From a virus, in the IMG/VR virus record IMGVR_UViG_3300042905_002643, positions 1 to 37,066 of that record: a stretch of DNA of 37,066 nucleotides; one strand, given 5' to 3'. A model generated the notes under the pieces. It was not told the origin of the DNA. It was given only the letters and a program-made list of their open reading frames with translations, and did not search any database. Of this stretch, positions 15,159-23,603 are shown piece after piece. Each line of letters starts with the position of its first letter. Positions within the stretch are counted from its first letter, which is position 1. The position numbers and the translations under genes are program-made.

Positions 15159-15936
15159 AGCCCACAAGCTCGAAGAGATTCTGAAGGAATACGCCAAGAT
15201 TCGTGAAGTCGAAGTGCCTAAGGCGGTGCTGATCAACGGGCGACTCTTGGCAAAAGAACTTGCTCGGCGCACGCAGCCATTCGGCACGAAGCCAGATGCA
15301 GGAATGCAGCGGGTTCGCAACGATATTGGCAAAGTGATCAAGGGCGATTCCAAGCTCGAAGAGATGATCGACAAGGTAAACGATGGCCGCATTGCCGCTC
15401 GGCTCAAGCAACTCTGGAATGCCCGGCGCTTTGATGTTCTGGAGACTGTCTTTCGCAATATCGGGTTCTTAAACAAATATGGCGACATGCAATTTGTTAC
15501 CGACTTTAAAGGCCCGCACCGCGCCAATCGCGATCCACGCACAGGACGCACGCGCGGCAAGACTGACGCGCTCTATATTGCCGCCAGCGATATTGGTAGC
15601 TATATCGAGGAGGTTGCCAAGCGAGTTGGGCTTTCCAAGGCGGGCTGGGCTGTGGCAGCCGAGGGCTTGCCTTCCACCGTGGCAAACAAGCGCAGCAGCT
15701 ACGACTTCCCGCAGTTTGTAAAAGACAACATGAGTCGCGGCAGCGGCTCTGCGCAAAATAATACAAGCAATATCACGAACCCAACCGTCACGCTTACCAA
15801 CTCAACGCCGTGGATTGATCGCATTTGCCCTGCAACCGAGCGGGCAGGAGCGGTATCTGTCGTTATTTCTAAAATGAAAACTCAGATGACGCAGATTCTA
15901 AAGAAACGCAAAAAAGCCGACGAAGTAGCGGATTGA
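15139..15936 (+). CDS. Minor tail or tape-measure-associated protein, unknown
   Basis: A 265-residue protein. The start is chosen at TTG 15139 because GGAGGAAG ends four bases upstream, the best Shine-Dalgarno match nearby. No suitable ATG exists at this end, and earlier in-frame codons lie inside the chaperone sequence. It is basic, with an N-terminal helix (KFEAHKLEEILKEYAKIREVEV), a central region with DPRTGRTRGKTDALYIAASDIGSYIEEV and a Lys/Arg-rich C-terminus. It overlaps the chaperone gene and precedes the tape measure by 15 bases, so it is probably a tail assembly or tail-end protein. No recognised domain. Confidence 0.6.
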   Translation: MPKFKFEAHKLEEILKEYAKIREVEVPKAVLINGRLLAKELARRTQPFGTKPDAGMQRVRNDIGKVIKGDSKLEEMIDKVNDGRIAARLKQLWNARRFDVLETVFRNIGFLNKYGDMQFVTDFKGPHRANRDPRTGRTRGKTDALYIAASDIGSYIEEVAKRVGLSKAGWAVAAEGLPSTVANKRSSYDFPQFVKDNMSRGSGSAQNNTSNITNPTVTLTNSTPWIDRICPATERAGAVSVVISKMKTQMTQILKKRKKADEVAD

Positions 15937-15951
15937 CGAAAGCATCTCTAT

Positions 15952-18507
15952 ATGGCCGATGTTAGCGTAGAATTTGGAGCGAAGGACACAGGTTTAGAGC
16001 AGACGCTTAAGACTGTGCAGGCGCAGCTTACTTCTTTGGAAGAAGAGGTAAAGAGCGGCACGCTTTCCTTTGATGAGCTTCAGCAGACGATGCGCAAAGT
16101 GGCGCAGGCTGAAAAATTACAAGAGCAATTGCAGGGCATGGCAACAGGCATTGATGCAGCAGGGAATGCTGCAACATCAGCAACGCCCAAAGTCGATGCC
16201 ATTGGCAATGAGATGAAGAAGACCGGGAACGAGGCGAAGGATGTCGGTGATAAATCAGAAGGCGGGTTCTTAAAAATGGCATCGGCAGTTGCCGTTGGGC
16301 AGGCTGCTGTAAACATTGCCACAGCAGCAATTGGCGCAGCATTCAATGCCGTTAAAGGTAGCATTGACGAATTTGGCGCGGCCCTTGATCTTGGTGGCAG
16401 GCTCTCCGATCTCTCAGAGCGCACTGGTGAGACAGCAGGCAATTTGCTTTTATTGGAACGCGCCTTCGACAATAGCGGCGCCGGAGCCGATAAGGTTGGG
16501 CAGTCGATCAACAAGCTGCAAAAATTCATTGAAGATGCAGGAACCGGTGCGGCCCCTCAGATCGAGGTGATGGGCCGCTTAGGGCTCACGCTTGAAGAGT
16601 TGGCAGGCAAAACGCCAACCGAGCAGATGCAAACTTTCGCGCAAAAGATTTCCGACATCGAAGACCCAGGAAAGCGTGCGGCTCTTGCAATGGAAGTTTT
16701 TGGCCGCGCTGGCGGCGAGCTGCTTCCCCTGCTTACAAATTTCAGCGGCGAACTTGGAACCGCGCAGGATCAGCTTGGCGGAATGGTGGATGTAATGAAT
16801 CGCAATGCGGCGACATTTGATGCCGTTAGCGACAAGGTGGACATCATCGGCGGCAAATTCATGGAGTTTGCAGCGGGTGTTCTTGATAAAGTATCACCCG
16901 CCCTTGATGCCGTGACAGAAGCCCTTTCACGGATTGATGCTGCCGCCATCGGGCAGAAATTTGCTGATATGTTCACGGGTGGCATTTCGGCCATGAATGG
17001 ATTTCAAGCAGCAGTAGATGCCTTCAAGACAGGAAACATTGAGGAGGCGCTTTCGCTTTTGTGGGAATCCGTGAAATTGCAAGCGATGCAAACGGCAGAT
17101 GCGATTTACAATAATCTTTCCGCAGCATTTACTACAGTTGGTCAAGTTCTTGGAGAAGTGTTTCGCGGCGACGGGCCTGCCATGATGGTTATCAAGTCGG
17201 CATTTGATTTTATAGCTTCATACATAAAAGAAAAAGTTGCTGGCGCATTGTCTGAAATGTTTGCTAGCATGGGGCCAGCGTTTGCAAGTATTTCAGAGAG
17301 CTTAAAACAACATGCAGAGGCGGGCGCCACCGCCGCCGAGTTAGCATTGCAAAGAATCCCAATTGCAGCAGAACTCGCGGCTGAAGATATTGGAACAGTT
17401 CTTGGTAATGCGCCAGAAAAGTTCAAAGAAAATCTGACCTCTGCCGGAAGTCTGTTCCCCGGCCTTCAAGAACAAGCCGCCGCACTTGCCGCCAAGCAGG
17501 AAGAGGTTGCGGTGGCAGCGGCAAAGCATGCTCCTGCCATTGACGCTGCCACAAATTCAGTGCAAAAATTATTAGAGGAAGAGCAAAAGAAACTTGCGGC
17601 AGAAATTGCATCAGCAGATGCCAAGGGCAAAGCTGCTGAAAAAGCTTTTGAGCAAATTGAAAATGAGATTGCATTAAATAATGCCATCGCCAATGGGAAT
17701 GCAGAAGAAGTTAAGCGACTGCAAGAAAAACAAAAACAAGTCGAGGCAGCGCAAAAAGCAAAAGATATTGAAGCAGAAATTCCAAGCATTATTCAAGACA
17801 TTATTGATAAGACAGGCACAAGCGAAGAGGAAGCCCGCAAACTTGCCGAGCAACTTGTAGCGAGCCGCATTGCTGCTGCTGATGTAGAATCTGAAACCGA
17901 GGATACATCTGAAAATCTAAAAGCTGCCAATTCTTTTGTAGATTTGCTCAAAGATAAAGATACGCCAAATGTCGTAAAATCTTTGTCTCAAAAAACAAAA
18001 GATGCCCGCGATGAAATCGAGGCCTTTGGGGATTACATAGGTCAAGATTTAAGCAGAATGTCATTTCCAGATATTGCGAAAAAACTCGGCATTAATACAA
18101 TGGGCATGACAGGCTCAGAGCAAATCAATGCCATCGTGGATTATATTAAATCTCAAATTCCCAATGCAAAACAAGAAGTCATTGATGAATCGGCATCGAA
18201 AAAAAAGGTTGACGATGTGACTGATTATATTGAAGGCCAACGTCCCGAAATCGTTGCCGAGGTCGATCAGGCCGCGCTAAACGATGCCGTGTCTCAAATG
18301 CAAGCCGAAATCACGAATGAATTTACAGGAGGCCAGGGCGGAGAGGGCGGCTCAGGAGGATCTGGTGGCGCTGGTGGCGCTGGCGGCGCTGGCGGCGCTG
18401 GCGGCGATGCAAGCGCCGATGTAACATCGATAACTGCAATACTCAACGGATGGACTGACATGATTACAGCCATTCGGGATCGCCTGCCAATGCGAGCCTT
18501 GGCATAA
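15952..18507 (+). CDS. Tail tape-measure protein
   Basis: An 851-residue, alanine-rich, largely helical protein, the longest in the window and placed after the chaperone pair, as expected for the tape measure. Residues ~1-90 are coiled coil; ~95-145 are hydrophobic (ASAVAVGQAAVNIATAAIGAAF), resembling the membrane-prone segment of tape measures. Several long charged coiled coils follow. At ~770-810 there is a Gly-Gly-Ala/Ser linker before a short C-terminal helix. By the usual ~0.15 nm per residue, tail length would be about 125 nm. No lytic domain is seen. It would fill the tube and be ejected ahead of DNA. Confidence 0.88.
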   Translation: MADVSVEFGAKDTGLEQTLKTVQAQLTSLEEEVKSGTLSFDELQQTMRKVAQAEKLQEQLQGMATGIDAAGNAATSATPKVDAIGNEMKKTGNEAKDVGDKSEGGFLKMASAVAVGQAAVNIATAAIGAAFNAVKGSIDEFGAALDLGGRLSDLSERTGETAGNLLLLERAFDNSGAGADKVGQSINKLQKFIEDAGTGAAPQIEVMGRLGLTLEELAGKTPTEQMQTFAQKISDIEDPGKRAALAMEVFGRAGGELLPLLTNFSGELGTAQDQLGGMVDVMNRNAATFDAVSDKVDIIGGKFMEFAAGVLDKVSPALDAVTEALSRIDAAAIGQKFADMFTGGISAMNGFQAAVDAFKTGNIEEALSLLWESVKLQAMQTADAIYNNLSAAFTTVGQVLGEVFRGDGPAMMVIKSAFDFIASYIKEKVAGALSEMFASMGPAFASISESLKQHAEAGATAAELALQRIPIAAELAAEDIGTVLGNAPEKFKENLTSAGSLFPGLQEQAAALAAKQEEVAVAAAKHAPAIDAATNSVQKLLEEEQKKLAAEIASADAKGKAAEKAFEQIENEIALNNAIANGNAEEVKRLQEKQKQVEAAQKAKDIEAEIPSIIQDIIDKTGTSEEEARKLAEQLVASRIAAADVESETEDTSENLKAANSFVDLLKDKDTPNVVKSLSQKTKDARDEIEAFGDYIGQDLSRMSFPDIAKKLGINTMGMTGSEQINAIVDYIKSQIPNAKQEVIDESASKKKVDDVTDYIEGQRPEIVAEVDQAALNDAVSQMQAEITNEFTGGQGGEGGSGGSGGAGGAGGAGGAGGDASADVTSITAILNGWTDMITAIRDRLPMRALA
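18364..18408 (+). repeat. Nine-base GGxGGCGCT tandem repeat in tape-measure gene
   Basis: Five units of nine bases (GGTGGCGCT, then GGCGGCGCT, last unit ending GAT) encode a Gly-Gly-Ala linker near the C-terminus. The perfect register and near-identical units make slippage-driven length change plausible. The preceding 40 bases are also Gly/Ser-coding but less regular. Confidence 0.8.
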
Positions 18508-18511
18508 AAAT

Positions 18512-19204
18512 ATGAGCAATTATACATACCACGGAACCCGTGACTTGATCGCCCTGCCAGGGCGCACGGTGCAAACCTTCCCTTCTGGCCTTGTGCGTGT
18601 GGATCGCACTTATGCCTGCCGTGCTGCTGATGCGGGGCGATTCCGCCAGCAGTTTGCGGTTGGGAGTCCTTTGCCATTTGATGATGGGACGCCATCGATT
18701 GATCAGATGAGCATTTTCCCAGAGCCGCAAGAAGAACGGGGGGATGATGGATTTGTTCGCTTTAGCGTTAGCGCTTATGGGCGGGTGAATACTACGGGAA
18801 CGGTGCAGTCGTTTTTTGAGGAAGGGACTTTTACAATAATCGCAAGTAGTCTGTTGCCGCCTGCTTCACAAACTAACATATTCCAAAGACCCTGTGTGAA
18901 TGAAATTGCAATTGTTAGCTTTGTAGCTCCAAACACTAACGAGCCAATAAATAATTTACCGCGAGATATTCCATTGCGCGTTTATGTGCGACAAGGCTCG
19001 CAGCTAGTTCCCATTGAAAGCGTATATGTTCCTGGTGATAATAGAAGCCCAAGCCCAACATTTGGTTCTATAACAGACAGAACTTCAGTAACGATTGAAA
19101 ATATCATTGAAGATTCGCCGGGCACTGTATTTGGAATATGGAAGGAAGTGGTTTATAAGTTGCGCGCAAGCGCTACTGTTCGTTTAACATCATTTCAAGG
19201 CTAA
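18512..19204 (+). CDS. Distal tail protein, unknown
   Basis: A 230-residue beta-rich protein just after the tape-measure gene. Its opening (YHGTRDLIALPGRTVQTFPSGLVRVDRTYAC) and many Val/Thr/Ser strands fit a tail-tip or distal-tail component. The region from about 18820 to 19190 is AT-richer than its start, suggesting a variable C-terminal half. No enzymatic motif, signal or membrane segment is visible. The next gene follows with a short gap. The name rests on order and composition. Confidence 0.5.
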   Translation: MSNYTYHGTRDLIALPGRTVQTFPSGLVRVDRTYACRAADAGRFRQQFAVGSPLPFDDGTPSIDQMSIFPEPQEERGDDGFVRFSVSAYGRVNTTGTVQSFFEEGTFTIIASSLLPPASQTNIFQRPCVNEIAIVSFVAPNTNEPINNLPRDIPLRVYVRQGSQLVPIESVYVPGDNRSPSPTFGSITDRTSVTIENIIEDSPGTVFGIWKEVVYKLRASATVRLTSFQG

Positions 19205-19208
19205 TTAA

Positions 19209-19475
19209 ATGCCAACCCGCCACCCAATAAACTTCGAGGAAAAAGTTCGCCTGCCGAAAGGCGGAACCAATGGTGATTACCCTTATGCAATCAAGGCGCA
19301 AGACTTAATGAAAAACTTTGTCTATGCGGCACTTGATATTCCCGGCAATGTAGTTGAAGAATTCAGCGGTGAAGGCGGCTATCGCCAGCGCAGGCTAAAG
19401 CCACCAGCAAGCGGGACTTGGGTGCTTGGGGCCAAGGATGGCGTGGTGCAATGGATCGAAACTGAAGGCTGCTAA
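19209..19475 (+). CDS. Small tail-region protein
   Basis: An 88-residue protein with KVRLPKGGTNGDYPYAIKAQDLMKNF and a C-terminal WVLGAKDGVVQWIETEGC that resembles a beta-hairpin ending. It is joined to the next gene by a TAATG overlap. The family is not recognised. Its position after a distal tail candidate and before a Cys-rich protein suggests a small tail-tip component. Confidence 0.5.
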   Translation: MPTRHPINFEEKVRLPKGGTNGDYPYAIKAQDLMKNFVYAALDIPGNVVEEFSGEGGYRQRRLKPPASGTWVLGAKDGVVQWIETEGC

Positions 19476-20176
19476 TGACGATCAAGACTCAAGACGGGAA
19501 GGTGATCACGAAGGACGGGAAGGTGAGTTGCACTTGTTGCGAGGGTGGGTGCTGCATGTATTCTGCGCAAGCGTTGCTTGATGGGCTTTATACTGTTGAT
19601 GATTTGCCAGATACTCTTGTTGTTATTGGAAGTGCAGGAACGCCATATTCATGTTTAGTGACAAAAACAAACGGGTCATCGCCGTATTATTCCGGAACAT
19701 GCGAAGGAGAACAAAGTCGGATTATTATCAACGATGATAACGCATGGGAATTTCAAACATTGTCTCCGGAAGACGGCTGGCTTGAGCCTCAAGACAGATC
19801 ACCCAATGCTTGCTTGATCTTTGATCCTAATTTAGCGGGAAATGCTTATATCGAAGACCAATTCGCGGATACTTATACGGTAACATCATGTTCAGAACCA
19901 AGTGCAATTGGAACCATATTAACAAGAACTTCTTTATGTTACTGGGAAGGGCAATATAATACGCCATTTGCTGGAACTCAAACTGTATCTATCTTTTACT
20001 GCCCTAGCGTTGGCCCAATTCCATCAGATGTATGCAATGATACATTTAAATTTTATTCTTTTTATAGTAGGGATGTAGGGGGATTAACTGATCCAATTAT
20101 TGCTGAAAAAACACCACATTCCAATACTCCTTCTGGAAATTATACAGCAGAAAACGGAAGCATTTCTTTCGCATGA
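19475..20176 (+). CDS. Cysteine-rich tail protein with variable C-terminal domain
   Basis: A 233-residue protein. Residues 1-30 repeat a short unit (TQDGKVITKDGKVSC) and then hold a dense cysteine cluster, CTCCEGGCCMY, with five Cys in nine residues that could bind metal or form disulphides. The rest is strand-rich and Ser/Thr/Asn-rich with scattered Cys. The DNA from about 19600 to 20160 is markedly AT-richer than the N-terminal part, as in the fibre genes, consistent with a swappable receptor-binding domain. Likely a tail-tip or adhesin component. Its stop overlaps the next start by four bases. Confidence 0.55.
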   Translation: MTIKTQDGKVITKDGKVSCTCCEGGCCMYSAQALLDGLYTVDDLPDTLVVIGSAGTPYSCLVTKTNGSSPYYSGTCEGEQSRIIINDDNAWEFQTLSPEDGWLEPQDRSPNACLIFDPNLAGNAYIEDQFADTYTVTSCSEPSAIGTILTRTSLCYWEGQYNTPFAGTQTVSIFYCPSVGPIPSDVCNDTFKFYSFYSRDVGGLTDPIIAEKTPHSNTPSGNYTAENGSISFA

Positions 20177-20394
20177 CATGTCAACATATTACAACCAGCA
20201 CCCGAGAATACAATGTTTGCGCTCTTAATCTATACGGCGGCAAACCCAGCCACGGCACTTGCAAACTTTGCATCGAAAAGGGCCAAAACAACGAAGCCTA
20301 CGCAAAAGAACTCTTCGCCAAGGCCGAACGCAGCCACCCAAGTTCCGCCCCCCGCGTGAGCGGGTGCTGTGATTCGGCCCGCAATTACATTTGA
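20173..20394 (+). CDS. Small cysteine/histidine-rich protein
   Basis: A 73-residue protein with possible zinc ligands: Cys3 and His5, Cys16, then HGTCKLC (about residues 27-33), and a C-terminal CC. It ends with SGCCDSARNYI. The arrangement suggests one small zinc-binding or disulphide-stabilised fold. It overlaps the preceding Cys-rich gene and may act with it. I know similar short Cys-rich proteins beside phage tail-tip genes but cannot assign a role. Confidence 0.5.
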   Translation: MTCQHITTSTREYNVCALNLYGGKPSHGTCKLCIEKGQNNEAYAKELFAKAERSHPSSAPRVSGCCDSARNYI

Positions 20395-20414
20395 CATCCT
20401 AACCAATTCAGACC

Positions 20415-22073
20415 ATGGCACGCGACCTTTTCATCGATTTAACCAACAGGCGACTTGTCGCCAGCGAAACAAACTCGGCCCCCGTGGGGCTGGCTACCTT
20501 CACCAAGGGCGACAACGGGGCCTTCAATCTCTATTTTCTTGAAGCCACGGGCGTCATCAACCGGCCTTTTGAAGTTGTCGATAAATCTAGCGCAAGCGTG
20601 AAGATGGGCATCGGCTCACGGCTCGGCGTGCCCGAGACAGGAACCTATACGCTCACATTCGGCGGCGATACCACCAGCGCCATCGATGCCGCTGCCACGG
20701 CAGGTGCGATCCAGACGGCGCTCAACGCGCTCTCGGCGATCTCCAGCGCAGGTGGAGTCTCCGTGACAGGTGAGCTTTCAGATCATTTCACCGTGCGCTT
20801 CACGACAGCAGGCACGCAAGGATCGATCACCGCCAATGTCTCGCAACTGATCCCCGATACGGTTGCGGTTATCGACGAGCGCATCGCTGGCTCGGCAAGC
20901 GTCAAAGAAATCCAGGAGATTCAACTTCGCCTTACGCCTGCCGTCTATCAGGATTCGTGGACGAATCTTGGCACAACCGTTACCGCCACGATTGCGACGA
21001 CGGTGACGGGGAATGATAGCACCAATGAAGTGCAACGGCTCACATTCACACGCGATCCGTTTTCGGGGACTTATCGGTTGACCCTTGGTGGTGTGCAAAT
21101 GCAGCAGGATGGTAATTTAGTCAGCTTGAGCGACGGTGTTTTTGTAAATCAAGAAAATCATGGACTAACATTAAATCAACCAATCAAAGTTGATTTAACC
21201 ACAACAGTCACGGGGCTTGTAGATGGAGGGATTTATTTTGTTCGAACAATCCCGCAGCCGACCAGCTTTACACTTGCAATTACCGCAGGCGGATCGATAA
21301 TCACATCGTCTGTAACTTCTGGACAATTAAATGATGTCAGAACCGAAAGCATTACGCGGCAAACCGCTCCTATTTCCGCCACCGCCAGCGCGGCAGATGT
21401 GCAAGCGGCACTGCAAGCCCTCGATTCAATCGGCGCAGGTGGCGTGATTGTTACAGGCATTCCCGGCGAGTATTTCGATATCACATTCAGCGGAGCCAAA
21501 GGATATGCTGGAAGCGTTTTTGAAAGTAAGGGTTCGGTAATTACTCCGCTCACCATCTCCCACAACCTCACCGCCAAACCCGGCAAAACAGCCGATGTCA
21601 ATTTCAGCACATTTGCCTTGCGCGATCTTCTCGGCAACAGTGCCGCTGTTGATCTCGATCTTGAGCTTGAGCTGACAGAGAGCGGCACTCGCCAGACGGT
21701 GATTTTGCAGGTTTGCTCGGTGGCGGAAGAGTTGATTGATGCGGATTCGTTTTCGCCGGTGCCGCAGTTTAATCTGCCGATCAATACGGTGGCAACGACA
21801 AGCTACACGCTCGCGCAATCCGATGCCTACGGGCTGATTAACGCCACCACGGGAATGACAATCACCGTGCCACCATTCTCCACGGCAGCATTCCCGACAG
21901 GCTCGCAAGTGCTTCTCTATCGCTCGGCGGTTAGTGCCGTGGCGATCACTGCTGGATCAGGAGTGACGATCAATGCGCCGGGTTCCGCTGATGAAATTGC
22001 CAGCCGATATAGCATCGCAACACTTGTGAAACTCGGAACAAACGAGTGGGTGCTGGGTGGCGACATTGTGTGA
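20415..22073 (+). CDS. Modular tail fibre or baseplate protein
   Basis: A 552-residue beta-rich protein with at least two related repeats of the GTYTLTFGG ... AAATAGAIQTALNALSAISSAGGVSVTG type (about 75-130 and about 310-360). The second is interrupted. After GTYRLTLGG comes ~85 residues containing NHGLTLNQPIKVDLTTTVTG and a TSFTLAITAGGS motif, a module common in phage fibres. The repeat then resumes with ASAADVQAALQALDSIGAGG. The C-terminal ~100 residues (TTSYTLAQSDAYGLINATTG then GTNEWVLGGDIV) resemble the end of many phage tail proteins. Likely surface-exposed and modular. The stop overlaps the next start. Confidence 0.65.
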   Translation: MARDLFIDLTNRRLVASETNSAPVGLATFTKGDNGAFNLYFLEATGVINRPFEVVDKSSASVKMGIGSRLGVPETGTYTLTFGGDTTSAIDAAATAGAIQTALNALSAISSAGGVSVTGELSDHFTVRFTTAGTQGSITANVSQLIPDTVAVIDERIAGSASVKEIQEIQLRLTPAVYQDSWTNLGTTVTATIATTVTGNDSTNEVQRLTFTRDPFSGTYRLTLGGVQMQQDGNLVSLSDGVFVNQENHGLTLNQPIKVDLTTTVTGLVDGGIYFVRTIPQPTSFTLAITAGGSIITSSVTSGQLNDVRTESITRQTAPISATASAADVQAALQALDSIGAGGVIVTGIPGEYFDITFSGAKGYAGSVFESKGSVITPLTISHNLTAKPGKTADVNFSTFALRDLLGNSAAVDLDLELELTESGTRQTVILQVCSVAEELIDADSFSPVPQFNLPINTVATTSYTLAQSDAYGLINATTGMTITVPPFSTAAFPTGSQVLLYRSAVSAVAITAGSGVTINAPGSADEIASRYSIATLVKLGTNEWVLGGDIV

Positions 22074-22864
22074 TGATTGCTGGATTCCCATTCATAGCGT
22101 CTTCTTTTGACCCTGATGCCCGCAACTTCGTAAATACCAGCGGGGCCGCTGATCGTGCGGCGATCAATTATTTCGTCAAGGGCATCAAGCGGCTCGGCCT
22201 TTGGGACGATATGGTTTGCTGGCCGCTTCGTTCCGCGCAGAACGCAGGCACGGGATCAACAGCTTACTCGCTCGGCGGGCTTGGAACCTACAACGGGACG
22301 CTGGTGAATGGGCCGACTTGGGGCGCGAATGGCATTACTTTTGATGGAACCGATGATAGGATTTCTACCGCGCTTTCAATTGATGGCACCGCGGGACTGT
22401 TCTCTGCATTTACTGTATTCAAACGAACCGCGCAGGGGAATGAAGTGCGCTCTTTGCTTGGGCATAGGAATATGGCAATAACAGGCGTTCGGCTGCTTTT
22501 TGAAAATCAAATTTTCTTGTATTCAGATTATTTGCCCTTTTCCGCTGGCGCTGAATTTGCAAGCATTTCGGGAGTTGCAAACGACACATGGGCGACTGCG
22601 GCCATGTCTTTGAACAAACCAGCGTTTACCGGAAACCTCTGGCAAAATACAACGAACGCAACGCTTATTGGAACTTCAAACAATGCCACAGGATCAGGGG
22701 ATTTTGGAATTGGGACACAGAGCGCAACCTCCTCTAGCAATCTTTGGAAAGGCGACATTGCATTTACCGCCGCCCTTGTAGGTCAGTCGCTAACATCAGC
22801 TCAAAACACAGCGTTCCGTGATCTCTACAAATCCACTCTAGGCCAAGGACTCGGACTACCATGA
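22073..22864 (+). CDS. Lectin-like tail adhesin
   Basis: A 263-residue protein starting at the ATG that overlaps the previous stop (TGATG). Residues ~45-230 look like a concanavalin-A/LamG-type beta-sandwich: YNGTLVNGPTWGANGITFDGTDDRI, then SAFTVFKR, then LWKGDIAFTAALVGQSLTSAQNTAFRDLY. This order is typical of LamG-like domains in phage adhesins that bind sugars. The centre (about 22480-22700) is AT-richer. It probably contacts the host surface. No catalytic residues for depolymerase activity were identified, so binding rather than cutting is inferred. Confidence 0.7.
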   Translation: MIAGFPFIASSFDPDARNFVNTSGAADRAAINYFVKGIKRLGLWDDMVCWPLRSAQNAGTGSTAYSLGGLGTYNGTLVNGPTWGANGITFDGTDDRISTALSIDGTAGLFSAFTVFKRTAQGNEVRSLLGHRNMAITGVRLLFENQIFLYSDYLPFSAGAEFASISGVANDTWATAAMSLNKPAFTGNLWQNTTNATLIGTSNNATGSGDFGIGTQSATSSSNLWKGDIAFTAALVGQSLTSAQNTAFRDLYKSTLGQGLGLP

Positions 22865-23091
22865 CGCAACACCCGCCAATGACACGCTATCGAGCGACCG
22901 AGCTTCACGACAATGATCTGCCGTGGTTTTGTTGGGATCAAACCGCCACCGATCAAACCCGCCCTATGGAGTGGGGTGTGACGCTAGTGCCGACACCCGA
23001 CGATGTTGACGAACCAACCTATTGGGAGTGGAGTGCGATGCTGCCGGAAGGAACGCCACTCCCGCCGTGGATTGAAATTGTTGAACCATGA
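22861..23091 (+). CDS. Small protein following the adhesin, unknown
   Basis: A 76-residue acidic, Trp/Pro-rich protein (DNDLPWFCWDQTATD, then TYWEWSAMLPEGTPLPPWIEI). It overlaps the adhesin gene by four bases and the first lysis gene by four bases. Its size and position echo the small partners behind the two fibre genes (3382-3627, 4744-4980), and it likewise ends in a short Trp/Ile-rich tail. A fibre-assembly partner is possible; no family recognised. Confidence 0.45.
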   Translation: MTQHPPMTRYRATELHDNDLPWFCWDQTATDQTRPMEWGVTLVPTPDDVDEPTYWEWSAMLPEGTPLPPWIEIVEP

Positions 23092-23279
23092 ATGAACACC
23101 CTTTCCTAATCGCCACCGCAGGAACAACGGCATCCGGCGTCTCGCTTTTCATCTCCCTTCTTCCCCATCTCACAGCAGGCGTTCAATTCGCGACCGCTTG
23201 CTTTGGGTTAGCCGCTGCCATTTGCACGGCGGTTTACATGTCGCGAAAACTGAAAGGCCAAAAGAATGAAATTGATTGA
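23088..23279 (+). CDS. Holin candidate with two membrane segments
   Basis: A 63-residue protein with two hydrophobic helices (about residues 8-28 and 32-50) and a basic C-terminal tail (MSRKLKGQKNE). This is the profile of class II-type holins that form membrane lesions to release endolysin. It opens a tight run of four overlapping genes ending in an M15 peptidase. The next gene encodes another small membrane protein, so one may act as holin and the other as antiholin. Confidence 0.6.
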   Translation: MNEHPFLIATAGTTASGVSLFISLLPHLTAGVQFATACFGLAAAICTAVYMSRKLKGQKNEID

Positions 23280-23448
23280 TACAGCACTTAACTATCTCGG
23301 GCAAAGCTCAACCTGGCGCGGGATAATCTTAATCGCAGGCAGCTTTGGGATCGTCCTTGAGCCGCAACTCGCCAACCAGATCGTGGCGACTGCAATCGGC
23401 GCAGTGGGAATAATCAATCTCCTGCGCAACAGCGGCAAAAAGAAATGA
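23266..23448 (+). CDS. Second small membrane protein (holin or antiholin)
   Basis: A 60-residue protein with hydrophobic stretches at about 18-31 (GIILIAGSFGIVL) and 36-54 (ANQIVATAIGAVGIINLL) and a basic Lys-rich end. It overlaps the preceding holin gene by 14 bases and the lipoprotein start by four. It could be the holin or a regulator of it. Residues about 14-19 (SSTWRG) are coded by a 17-base sequence that recurs in another gene at 29495-29511. Confidence 0.6.
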   Translation: MKLIDTALNYLGQSSTWRGIILIAGSFGIVLEPQLANQIVATAIGAVGIINLLRNSGKKK

Positions 23449-23603
23449 TCCCGCCAAGCAACTTGGCCACGGTGCTTGCCATTGCCTTCCTGATGACGGC
23501 TTGCCTGTTGGCTCTGTGTGGCTGCGAGACGCTGCGATTCGGAGTCTCGACAGACTATGGGACATTCAGCTACGAACTGCCGAAACCACGATCAACAAAA
23601 TGA
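23445..23603 (+). CDS. Small lipoprotein, spanin-like (o-spanin candidate)
   Basis: A 52-residue protein. Residues 8-27 are hydrophobic (TVLAIAFLMTACLLALCGC), and the Leu-Cys-Gly-Cys context offers a lipobox-like site near residue 29, so the mature peptide would be a short lipoprotein. Its ATG overlaps the previous stop and its stop overlaps the endolysin ATG (ATGA). Rz1-type o-spanins are small outer-membrane lipoproteins coded beside endolysins. A partner i-spanin is not obvious, so the assignment is tentative. It suggests a diderm host. Confidence 0.5.
   Translation: MIPPSNLATVLAIAFLMTACLLALCGCETLRFGVSTDYGTFSYELPKPRSTK

Noticed and set aside
18364-18408. CRISPR-like or satellite array
   Set aside because: The nine-base units lie in frame in a coding sequence with no spacers.
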